The notes: generated from the letters alone by a model not told the origin. Shown: positions 11,430 to 22,232, counted from the first letter of the stretch. The stretch: DNA of 64,000 bases from Pseudeuparius sepicola (GCA_963920635.1 OY987298.1:128659735-128723734); one strand, 5' to 3'. Program-made: numbers and translations.

Positions 11430-12420
11430 TTAGTATCTTTGAGTATTTTGAAAATATCCGTAATTTTTGTAAACCATTTAAATTCACTGGATTTTCCAGC
11501 TAGTTGTAAATAAAATTCTATTGATACAGGCAACCGAATACTATACTTTTTTTTATGACGTTTTATTTCCAGCCTTATTACTTCCAGCGCGCCAAAGACA
11601 ATCCCATCTAAGGGCGCGCTTTTCTCTGCCTAAGTATTCTAATTTTTTCCCTAGCAACTTCGCCAATTTTTGCAAATATTAGCAAGTAATAAAGTGTTGA
11701 ATACACTTCTGCTTCTGGCATTTCTACCAGATGCGCAATCCACTATACATATAGGCGCTAGAAGATATGGCGTAATCCACAGACTTATTATTTCTCGTAA
11801 TTAATAAAAAAAAAGAAAAAAAATCGAAATCGTACAAAACAGATCGCCGTGTAGACGTTCTTACGATTTTGTATAGTATTTCACCGTTAGCAATATTATC
11901 GTGTACCTAATATAGAAATTGCGAAAAATGTGTGTGCGAAACTCGCTTAAAAATCTTCAAACAAATGCTGCAGCTTGTCATGTGAGTACAGTAATACAAT
12001 GCTTGCCATTTGTAAAATCAAGATTGACAACACGGATAAAATGCAGAGATTAGTATTATTTTTTCTTAATATCTTTCAACCGAGCAACAATGATTAAAAC
12101 TGTACAATGAAATATGGCAACAACACTCGTGTTCCAACTATGAGCGTCGATTTACTCGGGTTTTAAGGATGATTTGCCCCACGTTTTAAACTTCGACAAA
12201 CAATTTTTTTTTCGCATTTTCATTTTTAATTGCTCTTTCACTAAGTGTTTATTGTTTTTTAGTTCATGACTGAATCACACTCAATATACCTACTCTCTTT
12301 TTATTAGGTACCTTCTACCGATATCTTTGACCTCTAACTTGATATAGATAATTTTTAATCTTAGGACTCATCACACGGCAGAAACAATCCCAATTTAACC
12401 GTCATTCTAGAGATCCTGTA
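11430..12420. other. Intergenic DNA, nothing recognised
   Basis: No exon or element could be supported. A short GC-rich inverted pair (AGCGCGCC / GGGCGCGCT, 11588-11620) is present but has no clear role. Confidence 0.55.
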
Positions 12421-12456
12421 TTGGCGGCATAGCTTAAACTTAAGCTATGTTAGCGG
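12421..12456. mobile_element. Micro-palindromic insertion 3 (22 bp) with 7-bp TSD (6/7)
   Basis: The insert is 12428-12449, reading CATAGCTTAA, two bases, then TTAAGCTATG. It is flanked by TTGGCGG (12421-12427) and TTAGCGG (12450-12456), one mismatch in seven. Ends and duplication length agree with the other micro-palindromes in the window. Confidence 0.75.
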
Positions 12457-12467
12457 TTGGTCAGTAC

Positions 12468-13215
12468 GGTAACTGAAAGAAGACTCCCAAAAATCACAAA
12501 ACCATATTAGGCTTTTTTTAAGAATTGGCCATAGTGTATATTCCTTGGTACAAAATTTCAATATTCTATGTTATACCAAATGGGGTCAAATTTCGAAATA
12601 ATTAGGTTTTCTGGAGTACCTTGGTATAAACTATCGGGCATATTTTGGTGTTTTTTTTGTGAATCGATTATGTTTTTCCTAAGGTATTATTTTACCTAGT
12701 ATAGCCAGTGTAGCTCATACAGACTCATACAGGGTGTTCGTAAAAAAAAACAAATTTTAGGAAAAATTTATTTATTTAAAAAAATTAAAGAAACAAATCA
12801 GGGTTTTACATTTACGCTAGGTACCTAAGTAACTGGCGAATAATATGTAGATGATACTGTTTTTTTCATGGCATTCATGGCATGCTTTATTTATTTTTAT
12901 TCTTAAACTTGTTGAATAAAACAGAAATAATTAAGGATGGAGGATAATGCCTAAAATTGTTAAGGAAATGTTAAAATTAAAATATTTTTCCAAGGGAGAT
13001 TAATAGTATTAATAATAATCATCAAATTTTAATGTTTTTAAGAAACACCCTGTATGAGCTAAGCTTAATCGATTCACAAAAAAGATCACCAAAATATGCC
13101 CTTTGCTTTATACAAGGTACTCCGAAATTTAGCTCCATTTGGTGACTTTAGAATATGGAAGTTTTGTAAAAGGGGTTATTTGATGATTATGTCATTTTTG
13201 GGTGTCTTCTTTTAG
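12468..13215. mobile_element. Outer foldback element, split by an inner MITE
   Basis: Arms of about 200 bp at 12468-12690 and 13065-13215 are inverted copies; both carry CCCAAAAAT near their outer ends, AATCGATT inside and ATATTTTGGTG between. The middle is occupied by the TA-flanked element at 12730-13052. No ORF. Superfamily not determined. Confidence 0.72.
12730..13052. mobile_element. Inner TA-flanked MITE, ends CAGGGTGTTCG
   Basis: The 323-bp element has CAGGGTGTTCG at the left and an AACACCCTG-type right end, with TA at 12728-12729 and 13053-13054. Inverted subterminal text (AAAAATTTA... and TTAATGTTTTTAAG) is weak. It is inserted in the older foldback element. Confidence 0.72.
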
Positions 13216-13690
13216 TAACAGTAGGCCATGGAATACGACTAAAAATTATATCCCAAAGTGTAGAGCTCTTCGAGTACTATAGGTTGAAAAAAGTTCGGCC
13301 AATCTTTCGAAAAATACGGAACGTGAAACACAAAGAAATAGGCTAATAACTAAGATGCAAAGAAAATAATATAAGCTTCGCCAATGACCTATTATCTGCT
13401 TAACTAGATGTTGGCAACATGTAACATATTGACACATAGTTTTTAAGTTTACTAGTTTGAAGACTATAGGACACCCTGTAGCGAAATAAATTTATATTTG
13501 TATGCCTCGACACACAATACATATTCCGGGAAGAAAACAGTCATAAATAATTTGATAAAACAAAATTGCACACAATATCGCACCTTAACTCAAGGTTCTG
13601 CAACCTATTCGATAAACGTTTAAAAAGTTTAAGGTGATGAACGTTTGTACTTGCATTACAAGTTGTATATACCTATATTTTTTGTTTCAG
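13216..13690 (+). other. Upstream region and intron end before the four-TM gene
   Basis: This stretch ends in a good 3' splice site, a T-rich tract with TTTTTTGTTTCAG at 13678-13690 directly before the exon. The upstream exon, presumably 5' untranslated, was not identified. A lone GGACACCCTGTA string at 13469-13480 marks the end of an otherwise unrecognised repeat. Confidence 0.6.
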
Positions 13691-13728
13691 GTAGTCTGCA
13701 CAGCTTATGATTTGAACAGTCAATCGAC

Positions 13729-14655
13729 ATGGAGAGAATCTTCAAGATCAGAACGAAAACAAACTCAGATCCCAGAGGACTGTATCCATCCGAACGAAGA
13801 TATTCATCTTCTATAGTGATAGGATTAAGTGTTGTGTTTTTCCAGTTGGGACTTTACTCCATTCTTATGGGATCGCTAATAATTCATAAGGTAAATCTGC
13901 ACCAAGCTCTTATTTCTGGTAGTGACAACTCAACCTTCACTGAAGACAATGCTACTGATAACGAAACCATTGTTGCTTCTACCGAAGATTCCTTAAGAAG
14001 ACTTGATGCTCTCCTCGACAAAGATTTAGCGGACAACGACAGCTATGAAATGCATTATTACATAGATATACCGGCTCTAGTTTGCGCAGGATGCTTTGTG
14101 ATGGCACTGGGAGACATCCTTTCGTCCGTTTCAGGTGCACTAGCCTGGAAAAGATGGTATATAGACCACAACATAACGTTCTTCTTCTTAACTTCAAGTT
14201 TCTCAACGCTGACGTCAACAATATGTTTGCTAATATCTCTTTTGACCACCTTCCACATGGATTTTTACAACTTCGAAAGATACATTGAAAACCCCGCGTA
14301 CAAATCTCCAATTACATTCAGCTTGGCAATGAATATAATCATTCTGTCCCTTGTGAGTTCCATTTGGTCATTTGTATCGACAAAAGTGGCATTCAGAGGG
14401 ATGAAAAACGAGTATCCAGACGATATAGAGTTAGGAAAGGGTGGAGGAACGGTGGCAGTAAGTGTCATAAGAAAGGGAAGCAAGCACGGCAGTATCTATC
14501 CACCAGAAATTATTAACAGCTATCACTTCGGCAAGTTGGCCAAATATTTACCAAAACAAGATAACAACAGCAATCTTCCTAATGAAGAAAGTAATGCAGA
14601 ATATGAACAAAGAGTGAATAAATTCTTAAACGGAGAAAATGCGCAAACAAAATAA
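13729..14655 (+). CDS. Four-pass transmembrane protein, family unknown (308 aa)
   Basis: A 308-residue frame with one of the best coding signals in the window. The exon begins after a splice acceptor at 13690, and the chosen ATG (CGACATGG, G at +4) is the first in it, so an upstream exon is probably only 5' UTR. Four hydrophobic segments lie at about residues 28-52, 113-137, 149-173 and 195-218. The first loop (53-112) is acidic and has four N-glycosylation sequons (N67, N74, N78, N103), which places it outside the cell and both tails inside. The C-tail (219-308) is polar, with a GKGGG turn near 236. There is no signal peptide and no enzyme motif. Tetraspan groups such as MARVEL or MS4A-like are possible, but I see no diagnostic motif; I do not recognise it. 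Confidence 0.82.
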   Translation: MERIFKIRTKTNSDPRGLYPSERRYSSSIVIGLSVVFFQLGLYSILMGSLIIHKVNLHQALISGSDNSTFTEDNATDNETIVASTEDSLRRLDALLDKDLADNDSYEMHYYIDIPALVCAGCFVMALGDILSSVSGALAWKRWYIDHNITFFFLTSSFSTLTSTICLLISLLTTFHMDFYNFERYIENPAYKSPITFSLAMNIIILSLVSSIWSFVSTKVAFRGMKNEYPDDIELGKGGGTVAVSVIRKGSKHGSIYPPEIINSYHFGKLAKYLPKQDNNSNLPNEESNAEYEQRVNKFLNGENAQTK

Positions 14656-14714
14656 AATATTAAATATTAAATAACGAGTATTTGTGACGTCGCAAAATAT
14701 TTTACGTAAATTAA

Positions 14715-14720
14715 AATAAA
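14715..14720 (+). terminator. Candidate poly(A) signal AATAAA of the four-TM gene
   Basis: AATAAA lies 60 bases after the stop codon. A second AATAAA at 15265-15270 would give a longer 3' UTR. Which one is used cannot be told from the sequence. Confidence 0.5.
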
Positions 14721-15529
14721 ATAGGTATGTAGCTTTAGAAATGCCATGTGATACATTAAACTATGTACTGTAAAATAGGCTCGTGAGAAGGGCCTTGATA
14801 GTTTTCCAATGTTTGTAGAATTTGAGTAAACATACGGCACATACGTGGCGATTCAATATTTTGGCCCATAAAATGTTTTTTTTTTTCGATCTGTAGTGAA
14901 CAATTCGCATAATTTTAAACTTTTGATCAATACAAATTTGAATCTAAGTAATTATTTTAAAAAAAAATTCGCAATGGCCGTACAGTGAATTTGAATTCAA
15001 AGCATTTGTCTGAAGCCATCCAGAAGTGCTTATTTATAAGTTATATAAGTACATAGAGAATAATCCAACTTAAACTTTGTATCGTGTTGCGTGTTGCTCA
15101 CTAAAGATCGAAAAAAAGCGGGCCAGAATGTTAGATCACCACGTACGTTTACTCTTAATAGGAAAATTATAAGTTACAAAATAAACATAAGATAGTATTT
15201 TGCATTTTTATATAACCGACTGTGCTGTATTCGAATATACATTGTACTGAACGAATACAGAACTAATAAATCTGCGAATTGTAAAATGTTTATTTCATTT
15301 CCTTTTTTCAAATTAAAACTTAATTGCTTATCTACTTATAACAACAAAATATTAATGGTCACTTCAGTGCTCCACAACCAAAGTTATATTGGCTTATTAA
15401 AAAATCAATACAGCAACACAAGTCATCTAATATTTGATGCGATCCTGGGACGTAGTTTCATAAAATTGATTTTTATCTCTAACATCAATGTTTACTGGAG
15501 TTTTTCGCTAAAATAGGCTGACACATGAT
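14721..15529. other. Downstream of the four-TM gene, possible 3' UTR
   Basis: AT-rich, no independent gene seen. It may be partly 3' UTR up to the AATAAA at 15265-15270. A short frame at 15286-15516 has no recognisable feature. Confidence 0.5.
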
Positions 15530-16402
15530 TGATATGTTTTGAACTGAGGGCAACAAAAAGATTTTGACGTTAGTTTGTTAGTGGTCCATTGGCTGCAAAA
15601 GGAAAGGTAGGTATTTTTATACTTTTGTATAAATGAGTTCTCTTTTGTGAGGTGAGCGTGGATGAATTTTAGTCGAGGTGTTTGAAACTGGAATCTTCAG
15701 ATTTATTATAATATAATAATTGTTACCCTTGGGTTACGATTTTATTTTAGGTCTGTGTTGCCAGACGACCAGACCTCTATAGTGTGGGAACTTTTGAAAA
15801 GTTCATCCAAATCATCAAATCGGTAAAAATTTGGAAAATATTAAGTAGAACATTTGAATGTGTGCCAAAATATTACGATCTTAACGACCACCAAAACTCA
15901 ATAGTTACTGAAATGGGCATTGCGCAAAATGTCATTGGTTTTCTTGAATTAGGGTGTCCAAATTTTGTCGAATTCAATCTGTTCCATTTTGAATGTGAAC
16001 AATTTTTGGTAGGTACGTGTTGTTGACAGGGAATTCTTTTCTCGCATAAACTGGTAGGTAAGTAGGTAAATTAATCTGTAAAATTAGAAAGTGGCAGATT
16101 AAAATTTTATTTTTCGAATTTGGGATTTAACAGGTATTTTGGGAACATTTTGCCAATTTCAATGCAAACGGTTAATTTTATGGTTTTGAAACAATATACA
16201 TTTTGTTTGCAAACAGAAAATATACACTAAAATGACTTGAATATTTTGTTAGATAGTCATAATTCAATTTAAAAAAGAACTTCAACTTGGCAGTCTCAGT
16301 AACTATATGACCGGTAGATGTTAAGCTCAATCGTAATATTTTGACCCAAAAGATATATATGCAGTTGCTCTATGACCCATTAATATTGAAATACCCTGTA
16401 TA
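15530..16402. repeat. Degenerate copy of a dispersed element family
   Basis: Blocks such as GGTTTTCTTGAATTAGG, TCCAAATTTTGTCGAATTC and CAATTTCAATGCAAACGGTT recur, diverged, at 48480-49165 and inside the foldback at 50383-51549. It ends in an ATACCCTGTATAAT string near 16391-16404, the usual terminus of the CAGGGTG-ended elements. This copy is old and has no intact ORF. Confidence 0.7.
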
Positions 16403-16530
16403 ATACATATATTAGTAAAACACTTTTTTTCATGGTGCAGTAAGCATAGAAATATAATGTCCTGGTGTATAAATCTGAACCACAGAAAATATACGCTGTA
16501 TATTTATCTAAACGAATGGAGCTGGGGGTA

Positions 16531-16780
16531 TTTGGACTGTTTTACGGCCATTTCGGTCGCATTAGAAGTAGAAGTTACGTCACGTTTTGCTCTTGGAGAT
16601 ATGAAGAAATTTTGTCTGAATTAGATCGTTCAAGTATTTGTTAAGAAAATCAGTGTTTGGACTCTTTTACGGCCATTTCGGCCGCATTAGAAGTTACTTC
16701 AAGTTTTGCTCTTGGAGTTATGAAGAAATTTTGGCTGAATTAGATTGTTCATGTATTTGTTAAGAAAATCATTGCTTGTT
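16531..16780. repeat. Two tandem copies of a 125-bp unit
   Basis: TTTGGACT...TTTTACGGCCATTTCGG starts at 16531 and again at 16656. Both units continue through GTTTTGCTCTTGGAG and a TGTTAAGAAAATCA end. About 90 percent similar by eye. Function unknown. Confidence 0.85.
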
Positions 16781-16887
16781 AAGAAATTATAGCAATATTG
16801 TGTTAATTTTTTCATCAAATTTTTAATTTCTGGTGGAAGCACTGGGACGAGGATAAAGAAAACCAGCTGCTACTAAAATAGAACAAC

Positions 16888-16893
16888 TTTATT
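16888..16893 (-). terminator. Candidate Cdk4 poly(A) signal
   Basis: On the minus strand this reads AATAAA, 211 bases downstream of the Cdk4 stop codon. It is the first good signal after the stop, giving a predicted 3' UTR of about 230 bases. Confidence 0.55.
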
Positions 16894-17103
16894 CCTAAAG
16901 AAGAAAAACACTTCAAAACAAACAGATACATATTCAGTCTTAGACTAAAAAACCTATATATTGAATAATGTTGCATTGGGTAAAAAGGCACACCAGGGTA
17001 TCATCTCCCGACTTCCTTAGTGCACTTCGAAGCGCAATTCAAATCTGTTCCAAGGCAGTCTTTGTATATACAGTTGCAGAACACAAAATCGGCCAAACCT
17101 CTT

Positions 17104-17193
17104 TCACGTGTTGATAGGCTCTTCGTTAAAATATGTGTGGCTGAGTGCATCCAGTGCAGATATTCTTTTCCTCGGGTCAAATGTCAGCATGCT
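17104..17193 (-). CDS. Cdk4: Cdk4 last coding exon (90 nt incl. stop)
   Basis: The acceptor is TTTTTTCCAG. It encodes [19 protein letters not shown] and a short tail ending EEPINT before TGA (17106-17104). [12 protein letters not shown] is the standard last-helix motif of the CDK family and confirms that the gene ends here. Confidence 0.95.
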   Translation of the reverse strand, partial: SMLTFDPRKRISALDALSHTYFNEEPINT

Positions 17194-19083
17194 CTGGAAA
17201 AAATATTTTCGTACGTTTTATTTATTAGAATGGTCCCGAAAGTAGACAATATTCGATAAATAATAATTCAAATGATTCCCCTAATTAAATTATAAAAAAT
17301 CCAATTTTAATAAGGTGTGAAAAGAATAAAACAACTTCTTGCTCTTTTCGTTTATAAGTAAGTTCAATAGCTGTACATATGACAAACACAATCCTAAAGA
17401 GTAAGGATAGAACATGAGAACTCTTTGAGCGAAGTCAAAGCACAGAGCCGTGTTTCATAAATTTTGAATATTAGAAGGCTAATCATTGTTCTTACCATTA
17501 TCATATCAAATGCAGTATCACAAATATTTGGAGATAAATCCTTGATAGTTTTCTTTCCTTGTATTTCAAAAGAATCCCATTTAATTGAGACTCTTTCTTC
17601 CGGCCACTCTTCCCGCGGTGGTTTTCCAAGAATTCTGTAAAACCCAAGGCAAATTAGTACTTTCTACATTTTGGATATACATCTAAATGACCATGAGAAG
17701 CAGAAGCAGCGGAGCAGTATTTTCAGTTTCCATAAGAATTGATGTAAGCAGTCGAATATTGACGAGTGATGATTGTTAAGTTTAGGTAGGTAACTAATTA
17801 ACTTTAGAAAATAATTTATTGTTTCTTAAAAGTACTTAGTCGGTGAATTACTAAGTCATTGGAGTAGGTACCATTATTGTTACTCACGAGAATATCTTGC
17901 TGAGTTGGTCGCCTTCTGAAGTTCCACTAAATACTGGTTTCAAAGTGTATAATTCCACCATAATGCAGCCTATAGACCAAATGTCGACAGGCGTTGCGTA
18001 TGATAATCCCAGTAGCACCTCTGGAGCTCTATACCATAAAGTTACTACCTGGAAGGTATAATTTATTTGCAGTAAAGTTTATTTATATTTACTATAAAAA
18101 ATGATTCCAAAAGAAATTTTGTCAATGTTTTCTCTCCTTTTTCTCACAACGAATGTATTTACTTCAATTCTTCATGACATTGCAATTATTGCAATCGATT
18201 AAATTGGTCATAATGACAATAATTGTAGGGGCGCTCTTAGATCTGGCTTACTTAAAAAATTTTGATGATATTTCTACCTAAATACGAAATTGTAACTTTT
18301 CAGAAGTATGCTCCAGGAAACGGTATTTATAAAATAATAATAATAAAATATTAACAAGAGAGCGACAACCAACTGAAAACTGCTGAGTACAATAATTAAG
18401 TGATGGTTATAAGAATATTTGTAATTTTTATGAGTATGCTACTTACCACTGACGTCAGTTTCATTTCGAAATCGTACGTTTTAGCTAGTCCAAAATCAGC
18501 TAACTTTACATGCCCGTCATAACTAACCAACAAATTCTGTGGTTTCAAATCCCTATGAACTATCCTATTGCTATGCAGAAAATCAACACCATTCAGAATC
18601 TCCCTGGACATGCTCCTTATCTGAATCGTGCTGAATCCTCTCGAGTGCTTTTCTATATACATTGCTAAGTCTTGTTCGACATGCTCAAACACCAAGAACA
18701 TCACCAGTTGGTTGGCAATCCTTTGGCCATAACAAATATCTAGTAGCTTTACTATATTTGGATGGTCATGGGTGTTGAGCTGTTTCAACAGTGCTATTTC
18801 ACGCACTGTATTCACCGGTATTCCATCATCTGTCACTGGTATGCAAACTTTTTTGAGAGCTACATCCTTCCCAGATTTCTTGTCTCTTGCTTTGTATACC
18901 GTGCCATAAGCTCCTAAAACACAATTGATAATATTACTTGACATAATCCAAAAATGTTGGATAAAGAACGGCAATTTAGCTAATTTAACTAATGGAATCT
19001 TTGTACAGTACCTATTTACACTAACCTCGTCCAATTTTACTTATTGGTTCGTAGACGCTGTTCTTGTCTTCGATTTGGGCCAT
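17104..19083 (-). CDS. Cdk4: Cyclin-dependent kinase 4/6 (five coding exons, 304 aa)
   Basis: The joined exons are 19083-19026, 18913-18447, 18048-17888, 17634-17496 and 17193-17104 on the minus strand: 915 nt, all GT-AG, frame kept throughout. The product has 304 residues, close to the ~303 of CDK4. Landmarks: glycine loop GRGAYGTV (18-25), ATP lysine K40 in VALKKV, PVNTVRE (52-58) in the place of the Cdk4/6 cyclin-contact helix [15 protein letters not shown] (139-146) with catalytic D141, DFG D159, T-loop T173 in [14 protein letters not shown], and a C-end at EEPINT. In the family this kinase binds cyclin D, phosphorylates Rb and drives G1 growth and division in the nucleus. The [11 protein letters not shown] run argues for Cdk4/6 over Cdk1/2. 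No defects seen. Confidence 0.95.
17496..17634 (-). CDS. Cdk4: Cdk4 coding exon 4 (139 nt)
   Basis: The acceptor is GTTTTACAG, the donor GTAAGA at 17495-17490. It completes the split serine ([16 protein letters not shown]) and runs to DTAFDMIM, a C-lobe segment typical of the kinase family (ILG.P...WP). Confidence 0.94.
17888..18048 (-). CDS. Cdk4: Cdk4 coding exon 3 (161 nt), APE motif and C-lobe
   Basis: The acceptor is CCTTCCAG, the donor GTGAGT at 17887-17882. It encodes [33 protein letters not shown] and [14 protein letters not shown]. The joined reading [14 protein letters not shown] across the exon 2/3 boundary confirms the splice. It ends two bases into a serine codon. Confidence 0.95.
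18447..18913 (-). CDS. Cdk4: Cdk4 coding exon 2 (467 nt), N-lobe to T-loop
   Basis: The acceptor is TTTTAG before 18913 and the donor is GTAAGT at 18446-18441. It encodes residues 20-175: rest of the glycine loop, K40, the PVNTVRE helix, the hinge [16 protein letters not shown] and DFGLA, ending at LTSV directly after T173. Confidence 0.95.
19026..19083 (-). CDS. Cdk4: Cdk4 coding exon 1 (58 nt)
   Basis: Encodes [19 protein letters not shown] plus the first base of the next glycine codon. The ATG context is CACAATGG. The donor is GTTAGT at 19025-19020, a little weaker than GTAAGT. The exon ends inside the glycine loop, which the next exon completes as G-AYGTV. Confidence 0.93.
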
Positions 19084-19110
19084 TGTGTAGTTTTCTCGTT
19101 TTCATTTATG

Positions 19111-19140
19111 AGTTTCTGAAACAATGATTGCTATTGGACA
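19111..19140 (-). promoter_or_regulatory. Cdk4: Possible 5' UTR splice acceptor of Cdk4
   Basis: On the minus strand, CAATCATTGTTTCAG ends at 19116, about 30 bases before the ATG. It looks like a 3' splice site, which would make the leader spliced, with the promoter further upstream (higher coordinates). The pyrimidine tract is only moderate. Confidence 0.45.
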
Positions 19141-19794
19141 ACGGAATTATTGCTATTGCCGACATCTATAAATTCCAGGGAACTTACGATAGGAAGCAGA
19201 ACAAAAATGCAAAAGGAAATAGTTCTAAAAATTATTGGACTGTTAGTTAAACTAGCATATTTTTTATTTAACAGTTTTTAAATCTGTTACATTATTCGTT
19301 CAGGGCTACACCAGCGTATTTATACATTGTCCGCAATGGTTCGAGGGCCAATACCTAATTATTACAGGAAGTAAAAACATAATGTTCTAATTATACAGAA
19401 AAAAGTCAACATAGTCAGGGAATGGCAGGTAGATGTAGATGGGTAGAATATAACATTTTATTCGTCATGCAAAAATTCACTAAGCACTCACAGTACCGGT
19501 ATATCTACTAGTGAAAACTTTATAGTTGTTTGTTCAGGTGTTATCGAATAGAAGGTACCTACAGCATAGCATCATTGAATTATTATTTGTTTTCTTCATT
19601 ATTCACTAAAGCTTTGATCTAGAAAGCCAAATTATTAATTATAGGATATTAAACATTCCTTTGAACTTGTAATTGTTCACTGATTGGCATTTGTATTCTT
19701 AACATACCTACACAGTAGGTCGTTTTTTTGTGTCGCATTCGCATTATACAGGTTGTCGCTAAAATATTTTTACAAAACTCTCTCAGACATTGTG
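19141..19794. other. Intergenic or Cdk4 5' intron, nothing recognised
   Basis: AT-rich; no promoter element or exon could be named. It would be the end of the first intron of Cdk4 if the leader is spliced as suggested. Confidence 0.5.
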
Positions 19795-20342
19795 TAGTGC
19801 AAAGTTGATTCCTTTGTTCGCAATCCGGTCCCGCAGTTTTAATTTTAAAATGCTTTATGTGTTCTAATTTTTGACCGTCAGATTTGATAGCATTACTGAC
19901 ATTACCGTAAAAGATGCAAAGGCCTGTATGTAGTAGCATATCGTTGGAATCCGGATAAAGCGTAGTTTCCGAAATTTCTATAATACACAGGCTGTTTGTC
20001 CAGGTTTTACGGAACACCCTGTATCAATTCCATCAAGACAGTGGAAAAGCTGTTGAAAAATGTTACGTGGTTTAGCCTGTATATGTACAACCCGCTTTAA
20101 ATCCAAGAAGCTACTAAATTTAATAATGCGATTAAAATAACGGCGAAAAATTGTTAGTGTTAGCGGAAAGCCAAATATCTCGCAAACTAATGGCAATGCT
20201 TTTTTGATGGTGAAGGGGTTGTTTAAAGTCCAAACTACTGTAACTTTCAAACCGATATTTCCAGTGGAGTAGAAGTTCGACAAATGTAATCTCCAGGAAA
20301 ATTCGAGTTCTGCGCCCATGGACCAATTTGCAACATCTGTTA

Positions 20343-20381
20343 CTACAGGCACAGAATAGCCACCCTATTCTGTGCTACAGG
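20343..20381. mobile_element. Micro-palindromic insertion 4 (25 bp) with 7-bp TSD
   Basis: The insert is 20350-20374: CACAGAATAG, five bases (CCACC), CTATTCTGTG. It is flanked by exact CTACAGG copies at 20343-20349 and 20375-20381. Confidence 0.88.
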
Positions 20382-20494
20382 CCTTTCGAGAGCCGGATTA
20401 AGTAGTGATCGGGCCCTAGGCCCTATTGCTTTTGCAGTTAAAAACACACAATAAGCATGCCTGATAAAACATTTTTAATATATCTATCTAATTA

Positions 20495-21404
20495 GGGTTG
20501 CCACCTTTTTGCAAAGTGAAAAAAGGACATTGCCAAAAATTCTTCTAGAAATTTTCTTTCAAAGTTTAAATTTTGTCAAAATTCGAAGTAATGTCACCAG
20601 AAGATATACCCAAAACGGCATTTTCTACACACATAGGTCACTATCAATTTAAAAGCATGCCATTTGGTCTCAAAAATGCACCCAGCACCTTCCGAAGAGT
20701 AATGAATAATATTCTCCGAGGCCTTCAAAATTAATTTCTTGTATACCTCGATGATATTATCATTTTTTAATTGTAAAACAGGTGAAAATTAAAAAAATGA
20801 CTTCTTTTTGTCCATAATAATTATTCACTTTCCAATTGTAAACGTATTGTGTCCATAAAACTTCGTGTACTTAACAACATTGTAAATGCCATTGCCTTTA
20901 AAAAACTTGTGATTATTCCAGGTAAAAATATTGGAAGTACTTAGTGTTACAATGTTTTAACAGTTTAACAGTTGTTCTAGAAATTTTCTTACAAATTAAA
21001 TTATAAATTATAACAAAACATTAAAAAGTTTAAATTTTGTCAAAATTCGAAGTAATTAAATCACTAAAGTGGGCGAAAATTGGGTTACATTTTCATTTTC
21101 CTTGTCAAACACATTCTCTGAATATCTAGGTTGGATAGATCTTTGAAAATGTCAATATAGTAAAATGTACTTGGGCACCAGTGGTACCAGTAATCCAGTA
21201 AAGTCGACAACGATGATAATAAAGATAATCGAGGAGTCAGGTCACCAGGAGCTAGTAGAGCATATGCCGCTTTCCGAACTCGAACTATACCGACCCCGTC
21301 ACCCCTAAGGTTATTAAAAAGGACATTTTAGGGCTAAAAAAGTCGCAAGAACAATTTGTTTGAAAAAGGGACTGTCCTTTTCAAAAAAGGACAGGTGGCA
21401 ACCC
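20495..21404. mobile_element. TA-flanked element, ends GGGTTGCCACCT
   Basis: The terminal inverted repeats GGGTTGCCACCTTTTT and AAAAAAGGACAGGTGGCAACCC sit with TA on each side (20493-20494, 21405-21406). A second inverted motif, AAAGGACA/TGTCCTTT, lies just inside. The 910-bp element encodes no transposase but carries a scrap of Ty3/gypsy reverse transcriptase at 20591-20770. Confidence 0.82.
20591..20770 (+). pseudogene. Ty3/gypsy reverse-transcriptase fragment
   Basis: Read in one frame from 20591, the DNA gives [23 protein letters not shown] and VYLDDIIIF, the palm motifs of a Ty3/gypsy reverse transcriptase, including the YxDD catalytic pair. An in-frame TAA at 20732-20734 falls just before the YLDD block, and nothing of protease, RNase H or integrase is present. 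It is a dead 60-codon scrap inside a TA-flanked non-autonomous element, so it was either captured or inserted there. Confidence 0.85.
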
Positions 21405-22232
21405 TACCACTAATTTTTCTTGTCCCATAGTCAACCTTAAATAATTTTCAGTTCTCTTGAGAACAGAAAACGACCTCTTTGCTGATGCATTCAATAGGGG
21501 AATTGTGAGGAAAATTTCTAGGACTGTCATTTGTTATTTTAGGAAGTTGTGTCTTTTGATATTCTTGCTGTTTACGTTTTTCAGCGCCAGAAGCATATTT
21601 ATAATTCATTATGATCCTGAAACAAATTTCAGAGATTAAAGCTGGATCTAAATTTTCGATTTGCATTTTCGTGTCTTACCAATTTAAGGTTACTTTTATT
21701 TGCATATATACTAAACACATTTTACACTTACATAGGTTTGCTTGCGGCTTGCGAGTTGCGGGCAGCACTCAAAGGGCCCAATCCAACCAGGCGTAAAAGA
21801 AAATAAACATAAACATAGAAAAAATTATTTTTGACTTTTCAAGTTTATTTTTTATTCACCTTTACCCCCTAATTGGGGACCTGCCGGGCCCCCAATGGGT
21901 ACTGGCCCTGAGGCGTGCGCCTCATGGTTAATCCAACACTGGCCTTTGCATCTTTTACAGTGATGTCAGTAATGCCATCATATTGAATTTCAACTCGTCC
22001 AAAAGTTATAACACTTATAGCATTTTAAAATTAAAAATGCAGGACCGGATTGCGAAAAATCGAGGCAACTTTGCACCAAGGTAAATTTAGCTAAGTCGAT
22101 TTTTCTTGGGCTACACTAATATCTGGTAGGATTTTGTAAAGACCTTTTAGGGACATTGAGATGAAGTAAAACAGCCAAGAATATAACTATTCAGGACGTT
22201 TCACAACTTATCCGACAAATTTTAACCACATA

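Larger units (their letters stand above)
19795..22075. mobile_element. Foldback element with diverged arms and nested inserts
   Basis: Arms at about 19795-19935 and 21940-22075 are inverted copies; both carry GTGCAAAGTTG, CGCAATCCGGTCC and GTAAAAGATGCAAAGGCC. Terminal sequences and target duplication were not found. The interior is composite, with the TA-flanked element at 20495-21404, a micro-palindrome at 20350 and further CACCCTGTA-type ends near 20011. Confidence 0.6.

Noticed and set aside
13979..14483. Minus-strand and other-frame ORFs over the four-TM gene
   Set aside because: Shadows of the 308-codon frame; no start context or motif of their own.
18925..19119. Plus-strand ORF over Cdk4 exon 1
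   Set aside because: Antisense to a well-supported spliced kinase exon.
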